From the NCBI GenBank assembly GCA_938003715.1, contig CALKYK010000406.1:1-6122 (forward strand): a stretch of 6,122 bases of DNA, given 5' to 3'. Shown here piece by piece: positions 1 to 5,255 of this stretch. The DNA is from an uncultured Gammaproteobacteria bacterium. Its GTDB lineage: Bacteria > Pseudomonadota > Gammaproteobacteria > Steroidobacterales > Woeseiaceae. The notes beneath the pieces were generated by a model. That model was given only the letters and a program-made list of their open reading frames with translations. It was not told the DNA's origin and did not search any database. Numbering within the stretch: position 1 is the stretch's first letter; each line of letters begins with the position of its first letter. The translations under genes and the position numbers were made by a program.

Positions 1-55
1 CGTCCAGGTAGCCCGACAGCAATTCGTCGACGTGTTCGATGTTCATGTTACTCAT
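1..55 (-). CDS. Probable anti-sigma factor, N-terminal fragment cut by the window edge
   Basis: Only about 18 codons are visible, reading MSNMNIEHVDELLSGYLD on the minus strand. The pattern of a short acidic start followed by LLSGYLD resembles the N-terminus of zinc-finger (zf-HC2-like) anti-sigma factors, which bind and hold ECF sigma factors at the inner membrane. The zinc ligands and any transmembrane segment would lie beyond the edge and cannot be checked. The ATG at 55 overlaps the sigma factor stop codon by 8 bases, implying translational coupling; a second ATG at 46 is equally possible because neither has a clear Shine-Dalgarno sequence. The call rests mainly on position directly after a sigma gene, so it is inference supported by a short motif. 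Confidence 0.5.
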   Translation of the reverse strand, partial: MSNMNIEHVDELLSGYLD

Positions 56-539
56 AGGCCTTGAATGCTTTTGCGAGCGTGAGACGTGCGCGGTGCAGGC
101 GCGACATGACCGTGCCCTGTGGTATTTCCAGCACGCGGGCGATGTCCGCGTACGAAAGGTCCATGTAGTCGCGCAGCACGATGATTTCCCGCTGCGCCGG
201 GTCGATGGCCGCGAGCGCCAATTCGAGCACCCGGTCCCGATCATGCGTTTCGACGATCTGCTCCGGGCCTGCCGCCTGATCCGCAATTTCTTCGACAGGT
301 TCGCCGGATGGACGCCGTCGCCGCAGCAGGTCCAGGCAGCGATTGCGCACGATGCGCATGAACCAGGGCTTGAGCGGACCCTTGCCGGCGTCGTAGCCGG
401 CGGGCCGGTTCAGGACACTGAGAAGCGCGTCGTGCACGGCATCAGCCGCGTCGTCGCGATTGCCCAGTATCTGGATCGCCAGCGCGTGCGCGCCGTTGCC
501 CAGCTGTGCCAGTTCGTGTTGCATCTCGCCGATTTTCAT
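48..539 (-). CDS. ECF-type RNA polymerase sigma factor (sigma-70 family)
   Basis: A 163-residue group IV sigma factor that directs RNA polymerase to a small set of stress or envelope promoters. Region 2 spans about residues 15-75: DDAADAVHDALLSVL (region 2.1-2.2, core binding), then KPWFMRIVRNRCLDLLRRRRP (-10 recognition and melting). An acidic linker follows at about 76-102. Region 4 spans about 105-158 and contains the helix-turn-helix LSYADIARVLEIPQGTVMSRLHRAR (written in parts: LSYADIARVLEI, then PQGTVMSRLHRAR), which reads the -35 element. The length is usual for the family and both ends look complete. The ATG at 539 has only a weak GACGGGG upstream; an internal ATG at codon 6 is an alternative. 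The next gene starts within its stop codon, as in sigma/anti-sigma operons. A candidate self-recognised promoter lies just upstream. Confidence 0.93.
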   Translation of the reverse strand: MKIGEMQHELAQLGNGAHALAIQILGNRDDAADAVHDALLSVLNRPAGYDAGKGPLKPWFMRIVRNRCLDLLRRRRPSGEPVEEIADQAAGPEQIVETHDRDRVLELALAAIDPAQREIIVLRDYMDLSYADIARVLEIPQGTVMSRLHRARLTLAKAFKAYE

Positions 540-550
540 CCCCGTCGACT

Positions 551-579
551 GTAATACGCGCCGGGGCGCGGTTTATTCC
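551..579 (-). promoter_or_regulatory. Candidate ECF-type promoter of the sigma factor gene
   Basis: On the minus strand, GGAAT (579-575) and CGTATT (558-553) are separated by 16 bases counted from GGAAT to CGTA. This is the geometry of many ECF promoters (GGAAC-type -35, about 16-17 bases, CGT-type -10). The spacer carries a G+C-rich perfect hairpin sequence, CGCGCC-GG-GGCGCG (557-570). Transcription would start near 545, giving a very short leader before the ATG at 539. Autoregulation by the encoded sigma factor is inferred; the exact subgroup consensus is not known to me. Confidence 0.45.
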
Positions 580-605
580 CGGCTGCGCCGGATTATTTTG
601 TCCCG

Positions 606-1358
606 CTAGCGCCCGGCGGAAGGCGTAAGAAATCGGCCGTATTCGAGAAAGTTCAGCGTGTTGGCGATGACGTCGTCGTCCGAGACGATGAAGTGATGGT
701 TGTCCGGCACGACGATGAAATCGTCCATGCCTGCCACCTTTGTCCGCTCCACCGTCACCTTGCCGTCGTCCTCGTCCGGGAGCAGGACCGACATCAGCGG
801 ATTGATCGAGCCCTTGCCGGCGATGACGCCCAGTTCGAAATCGACCGGACCAAGCCGGGACGGGATGCTTTCCTCGTCGGTGCCGAGCTGCAGGCCCGCC
901 GGTCCCGCGAATATTTCCATGCCGGGCCATTTGCGCGTCTTATCGACGACCTCGCTGCCCTGATTCGGTGGCCCGAGCATGACGACGCGGCCGATTTCCG
1001 GTATCGGTTCCCGTTCATGGGCGAAGCGAAGCAGGATGCCGCCCATCGAATGGGTCACGAAATGGATCCTGTCTGCGCCTGCTGCTCGACACTGCTCCAG
1101 GCCAAGTTCGACGACGGCCGGTGCGAGCTGTTCGACAACGTCGGATTGCGACGGATAGTCGACGTTCGCGGTCGAATAGCCCGCGTCCTGCAGTGCCTCC
1201 GCCATCGTGTTCATCGCGCGCCAGCTGCGATTCAGGCCGTGCAGCAAAACGACGCACTCCGCCTGCGTGCCCGCTTCCACGAGCTTTGCCCGAGGCACGG
1301 TCGCGCAACCGTACGCAAGCACAGCCGCGAGCAACATGCTGATGGTGCGACTCGACAT
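606..1358 (-). CDS. Alpha/beta hydrolase (lipase/esterase-like), probable lipoprotein
   Basis: A 250-residue serine hydrolase, likely an esterase or lipase acting at the envelope. The N-terminus is a short signal peptide, MSSRTISMLLAAVLAYGC, with Cys18 as the probable lipidated residue; the box AYGC is imperfect because Tyr is unusual before Gly. The hydrolase fold follows: the strand and oxyanion motif VVLLHGLN (residues 36-43), the nucleophile elbow THSMGG with Ser104, the loop GPPNQGSE (129-136), and a late DDGKV (197-201) with HH at 221-222, which supply the probable acid and base. It ends in ANTLNFLEYGRF, typical of this group. I chose the ATG at 1358 because it puts the signal peptide at the N-terminus and sits exactly behind a TATAAT box. 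Other starts are 1367 (three codons longer) and 1421 (21 codons longer, overlapping the upstream stop codon as ATGA). The substrate is unknown. Confidence 0.85.
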   Translation of the reverse strand: MSSRTISMLLAAVLAYGCATVPRAKLVEAGTQAECVVLLHGLNRSWRAMNTMAEALQDAGYSTANVDYPSQSDVVEQLAPAVVELGLEQCRAAGADRIHFVTHSMGGILLRFAHEREPIPEIGRVVMLGPPNQGSEVVDKTRKWPGMEIFAGPAGLQLGTDEESIPSRLGPVDFELGVIAGKGSINPLMSVLLPDEDDGKVTVERTKVAGMDDFIVVPDNHHFIVSDDDVIANTLNFLEYGRFLTPSAGR

Positions 1359-1365
1359 TGATGCC

Positions 1366-1393
1366 ATTATAGAAAGAGTGTCCGGATTGTGAC
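1366..1393 (-). promoter_or_regulatory. Candidate sigma-70 promoter for the hydrolase, leaderless arrangement
   Basis: A perfect -10 hexamer TATAAT (1371-1366, minus strand) lies 16 bases from GTCACA (1393-1388), which matches 4 of 6 bases of the -35 consensus. Seven bases, GGCATCA, separate the -10 from the ATG at 1358, so the predicted start site falls on or next to that ATG. No Shine-Dalgarno sequence precedes either ATG here, which agrees with a leaderless message. Confidence 0.5.
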
Positions 1394-1417
1394 CGGTGCC
1401 GTGCAGCCCTGTTCCGC

Positions 1418-3091
1418 TCATGGCTCTGCGATCACCAGGAGCTGGTCGGCCGCGACCGTTTGCGTCACCTGTGCGCCGCTCGGCCAGGTTACCGTAACCT
1501 CAGCGCTGGTTTGCAGGCCGAGTCCGAAATGCGCCTCCGCCGGTCCCTGCGAGACAAAATGGTTGCCGGCGCGAATTTCACGAACCTGGGTGCGTGCGCC
1601 GTCCTCCACCTGGATCCACGCGCCGATACCGCGCGTATTCATGCCCTGCCCTGCAAGCCGCACGGTCAGGTAGTGATTGCCGGCCGCAAGCTCGTTGCGA
1701 TAGAAAACGACGCTGCGCGAATCCTCGTTGTTCGTGATCAGCGCGTCGATGTCGCCGTCCCGGTCCGCGTCGAAACACACCAGGCCGCGGCCCTGTCCGG
1801 TGTCCGTTAGTCTCGCGCTTTCCGCCGCTTCGACAAATGTGCCGTCGCCCTGCGATTCGAAATAACGCACCTGGTCCGCCGTGTAGTCGTTCGGGCCGCT
1901 CGCGTCGCGCGGGTCCACCTGGTTCCAGCCATTGACGTGCAGGATGTCGAGATCGCCGTCATTGTCGAAGTCTTCCATGCAGGCGCCCCAGCCCCAGCCG
2001 CCGTTCGCAACGCCTGCTTCGCCGGTTGCGTCCTCGAACGTTCCGTCGCCGAGGTTGCGATACAGGCGGTTGCCGATATTCGGGTCCGGCCCGCCGCCGT
2101 CTTCGTAAATGGACGTGACGAACCAGTCCATGTCGCCGTCGTTGTCGTAGTCTCCGACCGCGTTGCCCATGCCGTTCCTGTCTGTGATCACGTCGCGATC
2201 GGAGATGTCTTCGAACGTGCCGTCACCGCGGTTGCGAAAAACTTTGCTGGTACGAAAATCGGACGCAAGCAGCAGGTCCGGGTCGCCGTCCCTGTCGATA
2301 TCGGAAAAAATCCCGGCGAACGAGTAATCGAACAGCCCGCTCAGGCCGCCGGCCGGCCCGATGATCTGCTCGGCGATACGTGACGGGATGCTCGCGCTGA
2401 CGAAGGTACCGTCGCCATTGTTCTGCCACAGGTTCTCCGTGTCGGGCTGCGGTGCGTTGCCCCAGTGGGCGAGAAACAGGTCGAGGTCGCCGTCCCGGTC
2501 GTAATCGCCGAATGTTGCAGAAATCGTGTTGTCGGCCGTGACAACGATCCCCGAGTTCGGCGTCACGTCCGTGAACACGTTGCCGTCGTTGCGGAACAGG
2601 TAGACGCTGTCACCCTCGACGGCGCCGACGAACAGGTCGAGGTCGTTGTCGCCGTCGATGTCGGCAAAAGCCGGCCCGCTGCCCATGTGCATCGCGGCCA
2701 GGTTTGCAGTCACGCTGGTCTCGGTGAAGCGATTGCCGCCGTCGTTGCGAAAAAGTGCGTTGGCCTCGCCATCGCCGCCGACCAAATACAGGTCGATGTC
2801 GCCGTCCGCGTCGATATCGGCCGCCGCGACGCCGCCACCCATCTGGGCCGGATCCGACGTGGCCATCGGGTTCGCGAGGGAAAAGACGTGAGCGAGACCC
2901 GACAGGGCCGTGACGTCGGCAAACGTCGTCGCGCTGGAAAACGCCGGGGGCGGCGGTGCCGGAGGCGGCGGATTCGCGGGCGGCGGCGGTGCCGGCGAGT
3001 CGCTGCCGCACGCCTGGCACAGGCACAGCAGGGCCGCAGCCAGCAGGCTTCGGGGACGCCACGGACGGCGCACATGACTGGGTTTAGGCAT
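1418..3091 (-). CDS. FG-GAP/VCBS repeat protein with C-terminal UnbV/ASPIC domain, probable lipoprotein
   Basis: A 557-residue exported protein of the CRTAC1-like type. A basic start (KPSHVRRPWRPR) and a hydrophobic stretch lead to LCQAC, with Cys28 the likely lipid attachment site (an imperfect lipobox), then a Pro-rich linker at 33-49. Seven calcium-binding DxDxDGD-type loops follow at about 92, 144, 196, 264, 314, 374 and 441, matching the seven blades of an integrin-like beta-propeller. The second, DIDGDND, has Asn at one ligand position. The C-terminal 75 residues (TRGIGAWIQV, REIRAGNHFVSQ, AHFGLG, VTVTWPSG) are a UnbV/ASPIC domain. Such proteins are surface or periplasmic and are thought to bind partners or polysaccharide; no enzyme activity can be inferred. 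The frame is open upstream to 3160, but the ATG at 3091 places the signal peptide correctly. It is the first visible gene of the minus-strand group. Confidence 0.9.
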   Translation of the reverse strand: MPKPSHVRRPWRPRSLLAAALLCLCQACGSDSPAPPPPANPPPPAPPPPAFSSATTFADVTALSGLAHVFSLANPMATSDPAQMGGGVAAADIDADGDIDLYLVGGDGEANALFRNDGGNRFTETSVTANLAAMHMGSGPAFADIDGDNDLDLFVGAVEGDSVYLFRNDGNVFTDVTPNSGIVVTADNTISATFGDYDRDGDLDLFLAHWGNAPQPDTENLWQNNGDGTFVSASIPSRIAEQIIGPAGGLSGLFDYSFAGIFSDIDRDGDPDLLLASDFRTSKVFRNRGDGTFEDISDRDVITDRNGMGNAVGDYDNDGDMDWFVTSIYEDGGGPDPNIGNRLYRNLGDGTFEDATGEAGVANGGWGWGACMEDFDNDGDLDILHVNGWNQVDPRDASGPNDYTADQVRYFESQGDGTFVEAAESARLTDTGQGRGLVCFDADRDGDIDALITNNEDSRSVVFYRNELAAGNHYLTVRLAGQGMNTRGIGAWIQVEDGARTQVREIRAGNHFVSQGPAEAHFGLGLQTSAEVTVTWPSGAQVTQTVAADQLLVIAEP

Positions 3092-3111
3092 GAATCGGGA
3101 GAGATGTTTAT

Positions 3112-3123
3112 ATGCGATCGCAT
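3112..3123. promoter_or_regulatory. 12-bp perfect palindrome between divergent genes
   Basis: ATGCGATCGCAT is a perfect palindrome in the divergent spacer. Its last two bases overlap the minus-strand TATAAT box, so a bound protein could block transcription of the FG-GAP gene. No matching regulator is visible in the window. It could also be a chance palindrome around the GCGATCGC octamer, which is over-represented in some genomes. Confidence 0.3.
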
Positions 3124-3149
3124 TATATGCGGGGCGAACCCCGGGTCGA
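3122..3149 (-). promoter_or_regulatory. Candidate promoter of the FG-GAP/UnbV gene
   Basis: A perfect TATAAT (3127-3122, minus strand) is preceded at 16 bases by TCGACC (3149-3144), a 4 of 6 match to the -35 element. The start site would be near 3115, giving a leader of about 24 bases to the ATG at 3091. A perfect TTGACA (3160-3155) also occurs, but 27 bases from the -10, too far to pair with it normally. Confidence 0.45.
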
Positions 3150-3174
3150 TCCCGTGTCAAACTTCAGGTCGACC
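3130..3174. repeat. Cluster of short inverted repeats in the divergent spacer
   Basis: Three small palindromic elements lie in a row: CGGGG-CGAA-CCCCG (3130-3143, five-base stem with tetraloop), GGG-TCGAT-CCC (3143-3153) and GGTCGACC (3167-3174). The hexamer GGTCGA occurs twice, at 3144 and 3167, 23 bases apart. They could fold in the 5' leader of the rightward gene or be operator half-sites. In such G+C-rich DNA chance cannot be excluded. Confidence 0.3.
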
Positions 3175-3194
3175 CGTTTCGGACATCCGGATCA

Positions 3195-3800
3195 ATGCAA
3201 AAACCCCGTTCTCACCGTTTGCGCCGCTTTCTGACCGGAATGCTGCTGGTCCCTGTGCTGATCGTGGCATCCCTGTTCATCACTTCGGCCGCGCTCGAGC
3301 CCGAGCCGGTCGGGCGATCGGTCGCTCCGCACCCCGCCGAGCATCCGCAGGCGGTGATCCAGGTCTACGGCGCCGACGTCTGGGGCTGGCGCGGCAAGTT
3401 CGCGATCCATACCTGGGTCGCGACGAAGCCCCACGGCGCCGCGGACTACACGATTTACCAGGTCATCGGCTGGCGGCAGCGCCGCGGGCGCCCGGTCCTG
3501 AGCGTCAGCGAGGGTGATCCGGCGCGGCCGTGGTTCGGCTCACCTGCCCTGTTGCTGCACGAGGTCCGCGGCGCGGACGCAGCAGCGCTGATCGGCAAGA
3601 TCGAGGCGGCGGTTGATCGCTACCCATTTGCCAACGAGTACCGGATGTGGCCGGGTCCGAACAGCAATTCCTTCGTCGCCTGGATCGCGCTCGAGGTCCC
3701 GGAACTCGGCCTCGAGCTGCCGGCCAAGGCGCTGGGACGGTCCTGGATGCACGCTCACTACAACGAGCTGGCTGCGGCAGCCGACAACGCCACGAGGTAG
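3195..3800 (+). CDS. DUF3750-family membrane-anchored protein, apparently shortened at the C-terminus
   Basis: A 201-residue protein of unknown function. A basic N-terminus (KPRSHRLRRF) and one hydrophobic segment at about residues 12-33 predict an inner-membrane anchor with the rest in the periplasm. Recognisable DUF3750 motifs are IQVYGADVWGWRGKFAIHTW (55-74), YQVIGWRQRRG (88-98), WFGS (113-116) and MWPGPNSNSF (151-160). From memory, family members go on well past the LELPAKALG position (residue 173 onward) with a further conserved region. Here that is missing and the end, HAHYNELAAAADNATR, looks unrelated. The last 43 bases overlap the 3' end of the convergent regulator. The ATG at 3195 was chosen because it immediately precedes the membrane segment; its Shine-Dalgarno (CCGGA) is weak. 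The in-frame ATG at 3090 would add 35 atypical residues. Confidence 0.8.
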   Translation: MQKPRSHRLRRFLTGMLLVPVLIVASLFITSAALEPEPVGRSVAPHPAEHPQAVIQVYGADVWGWRGKFAIHTWVATKPHGAADYTIYQVIGWRQRRGRPVLSVSEGDPARPWFGSPALLLHEVRGADAAALIGKIEAAVDRYPFANEYRMWPGPNSNSFVAWIALEVPELGLELPAKALGRSWMHAHYNELAAAADNATR

Positions 3801-4339
3801 CGCCGAATCCTGTCGCCGGCACTGGCCAGCCGGTAGCGGGTCGCCGGTGGATAGTCGTCGCTCACGTCGCGCTCGACCCAGCCGATTTCCTCCAGGGCCT
3901 TCAGTGCCAGGACCAGCGCGCGCGGCGTAACCCCGGCGAGAGCCGACTTCAGGTCGCTGAAACGGGCGGCCCGGGTACCGATCGCCGCCACCAGCGGCAG
4001 GCTCCACTTGCGGAAGGCGATCCGCCGCGCTGCCTCATCGCCGATCGCATCGAACAGCGCCCGGCACGGCTGCGCCAGCCGTCTGCCCTCGTCCGTCAGC
4101 AGGTATTCGGGCCGCAGCGGGTGTCCGTAGCCGCGGTTGCGCCGCACCAGACCGAGCCGCACCAGGTCCTTCAGCGCCGCCGTGAGCGACGCACGGCTGA
4201 TTCCCAGTCGGTTGACCAAGGTGATGAACTTCGCACCGTCGCTGCGCCCGAGCTCCGCGAGAGCGGCAATGTTCCAGCGCCGGCCCAGCAGCCGCGCCAG
4301 GTCGGCCTGCTCGCCGACGCGCTGCGACGTGCTTGACAT
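3758..4339 (-). CDS. Transcriptional regulator with two tandem HxlR-like winged-helix domains
   Basis: A 193-residue predicted DNA-binding protein. Residues about 17-90 (GRRWNIAALAEL, ISRASLTAALKDLVRLGLV, YLLTDEGRRL) and about 108-182 (FRKWSLPLVAAI, VTPRALVLALKALEEIGWV, YRLASAGDRI) align with each other. Each carries the HxlR pattern of W near the start, a recognition helix and a wing ending in a Y.L...G.R motif. Ordinary HxlR proteins have one such domain of roughly 110 residues, act as dimers and often sense aldehydes or oxidants through an N-terminal cysteine; here the only Cys is residue 92, between the domains. It is divergent from the VOC gene, which it may control. The ATG at 4339 follows an AT-rich promoter with almost no leader. 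Its 3' end overlaps the convergent DUF3750 gene. Confidence 0.82.
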   Translation of the reverse strand: MSSTSQRVGEQADLARLLGRRWNIAALAELGRSDGAKFITLVNRLGISRASLTAALKDLVRLGLVRRNRGYGHPLRPEYLLTDEGRRLAQPCRALFDAIGDEAARRIAFRKWSLPLVAAIGTRAARFSDLKSALAGVTPRALVLALKALEEIGWVERDVSDDYPPATRYRLASAGDRIRRYLVALSAAAASSL

Positions 4340-4379
4340 TTTTTATATTAAGTATAAATATTGAACTGCCCGATGATAA
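4340..4379. promoter_or_regulatory. AT-rich divergent control region between the HxlR-type regulator and the VOC gene
   Basis: For the regulator, TATACT (4356-4351, minus) sits 17 bases from TTATCA (4379-4374). Transcription would start only about five bases before the ATG at 4339. For the VOC gene, TTGACA (4333-4338) is a perfect -35, but the best -10, TATAAA (4353-4358), is only 14 bases away, so this promoter may be weak or need an activator. ATATT (4345-4349) and AATAT (4357-4361) form an inverted repeat covering both -10 regions, a plausible operator for the regulator. The strong A+T bias contrasts with the surrounding DNA. Confidence 0.45.
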
Positions 4380-4401
4380 CAACAGCAAAGAGGATCTGTC
4401 C

Positions 4402-4746
4402 ATGTCATCCATACAGAACTACGACGGCGGTCTCACGCTGTCGGTCCCCGTCTCCGACCTCGATGCCTCGATCGACTGGTACCAGAAGGTGTTCGGCTTC
4501 GAGCTGCTCTACAAGGTCGACGAAATCGCCTGGTGCGAGCTGCAATCGTCGGTCAGGAACGTCAACGTGGGGCTGAGCCAGGTCGAGGATCCGCAGCCGG
4601 GCGGGGTCACGCCAACTTTCGGCGTCGACGACATCGAGGCCGCGGTCAAACGTCTGAAGGCGAACAAGGTGCGGATGGACGGCGACATCGTCACCTATCC
4701 CGGCATGGTGCGCCTGATCACGTTCTACGACCCGGACGGCAATTAA
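4402..4746 (+). CDS. VOC (glyoxalase/dioxygenase-fold) family protein, probably cut short by a TAA codon
   Basis: A 114-residue small protein of the vicinal oxygen chelate superfamily, which includes glyoxalases, ring-cleaving dioxygenases and drug-binding resistance proteins. It begins LTLSVPVSDLDASIDWYQKVFGF (first beta-alpha-beta unit, residues 11-33), passes FGVDDIEAAVKRLKANKV (73-90) and ends RLITFYDPDGN. Family members normally continue after DPDGN with a final strand. Here TAA (4744-4746) follows at once, yet the same frame then reads LRLYSARAGQSDGRAA to a TGA at 4795-4797, and LRLY fits the expected strand. The start is well supported by AGAGGA (4389-4394), seven bases upstream; the ATG at 4333 is not. 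It is divergent from the HxlR-type regulator, a common arrangement for aldehyde or electrophile response. The substrate cannot be named. Confidence 0.85.
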   Translation: MSSIQNYDGGLTLSVPVSDLDASIDWYQKVFGFELLYKVDEIAWCELQSSVRNVNVGLSQVEDPQPGGVTPTFGVDDIEAAVKRLKANKVRMDGDIVTYPGMVRLITFYDPDGN

Positions 4747-4786
4747 CTGAGACTGTACTCGGCGCGGGCCGGGCAGTCAGACGGCC

Positions 4787-5098
4787 GTGCAGCTTGAAGA
4801 GATGTTCGTCAGCCTTGGCTTTCAGCCCGTACGCCAAGTCCTCAAGCAGCGTGTTCCCTATCACCTGTCAATACAGGGTCGCGAATTCGAATTGGCTTAC
4901 GACAGCGTTGACGGTTTGGGAAACTTTCTGGAAATCGAGCTCCTGGCCGAGCCCGACGACGTCGCAGCCGCCCAGCAGGCCGTTCGCCAACTCGCCCACG
5001 AGCTGGGGCTTGCGAATTCTGAACGGAGGTCTTATCTCTCAATGCTGTTGGAGCAGGAAGCGCACAGGCCGGGCTCGGACTTGCCCGAAAAAGTGTAG
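4787..5098 (+). pseudogene. CYTH-domain (class IV adenylate cyclase-like) protein, N-terminal half missing
   Basis: This 103-codon frame, opening with GTG, looks like only the C-terminal part of a CYTH/triphosphate tunnel protein. Such proteins (CyaB-type cyclases, triphosphatases) are usually about 170-190 residues and carry an N-terminal ExExK motif, which is absent. What remains matches the later strands and helices: LGFQPVRQVLKQR (residues 10-22), LAYDSVDGLGNFLEIE (36-51) and a terminal LGLANSERRSYLSMLLE. The frame stays open only back to 4751, and the residues there (about 4751-4786) show no family similarity, so the break lies near 4775-4795. No Shine-Dalgarno sequence precedes the GTG. 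It is probably a remnant without tunnel chemistry, though a translated product is possible. The stop codon lies inside the inverted repeat ahead of recA. Confidence 0.65.
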
Positions 5099-5109
5099 CA
5101 ATGTACACT
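5081..5109 (+). promoter_or_regulatory. Weak candidate sigma-70 promoter upstream of recA
   Basis: TTGCCC (5081-5086) and TACACT (5104-5109) each match 4 of 6 consensus bases at an optimal 17-base spacing. The proposed -10 is itself part of the right arm of the inverted repeat at 5089-5112. Transcription would start near 5116 and leave a leader of about 155 bases, which is long. No better promoter was found closer to the gene. Confidence 0.3.
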
Positions 5110-5112
5110 TTT
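5089..5112. promoter_or_regulatory. Perfect 9-6-9 inverted repeat, possible SOS-type operator
   Basis: AAAAGTGTA (5089-5097) and TACACTTTT (5104-5112) are exact reverse complements with a six-base spacer GCAATG. The dyad covers the stop codon of the CYTH remnant and the spacer and -10 of the candidate promoter before recA. Because recA is usually repressed by LexA, an operator role is plausible, but the sequence is not one of the LexA boxes I know (CTGT-N8-ACAG, GAAC-N4-GTTC, GTTC-N7-GTTC). A weak terminator is the alternative: the right arm ends in four T, but the stem is A+T-rich. From 5113 to 5250 I see no other clear element. Confidence 0.45.
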
Positions 5113-5255
5113 CACGATCACGACGTCGCGACGACACACAACACACCAATCACAGGGTGCTCAGGCTGACGGCCGGTGTCAATCGGCCTGCACCCGCGTT
5201 CGATGGTCTCACCCAACTCGCGCGTCCAACTTGACGGGCGGCACGAGAACGCACG

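Noticed and set aside
579..601. A terminator-like CCGGC-TGC-GCCGG hairpin followed by ATTATTTT on the plus strand
   Set aside because: No plus-strand gene ends nearby, and in the minus direction there is no T-run, so it does not terminate the hydrolase message convincingly.
693..1361. A 222-codon plus-strand frame opposite the hydrolase
   Set aside because: No recognisable domain, and the minus-strand frame has a signal peptide and a complete catalytic set; this is a mirror frame.
3092..3160. A 23-residue N-terminal extension of the FG-GAP protein
   Set aside because: It would bury the signal peptide, and the TATAAT box lies inside it.
2465..3517. A 350-codon open frame on the plus strand opposite the FG-GAP gene
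   Set aside because: Its product is a low-complexity Val/Arg/Ala-rich sequence without recognisable motifs, it is antisense to a clear FG-GAP protein and runs out of frame into the DUF3750 gene. High-G+C genes with repeated Asp codons often leave the opposite strand open.
3647..4336. A 229-codon plus-strand frame opposite the HxlR-type regulator
   Set aside because: The product is Arg/Gln/Pro-rich without motifs, while the minus frame shows two aligned winged-helix domains.
4751..4778. GACTG...CAGTC inverted repeat after the VOC gene as a terminator
   Set aside because: Only a five-base stem with an 18-base loop and no following T-run.
4533..5234. A 233-codon plus-strand frame running across the VOC, CYTH and recA leader regions
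   Set aside because: It overlaps two recognisable coding regions in another frame and has no family pattern. It is not evidence of a fusion across the junction.
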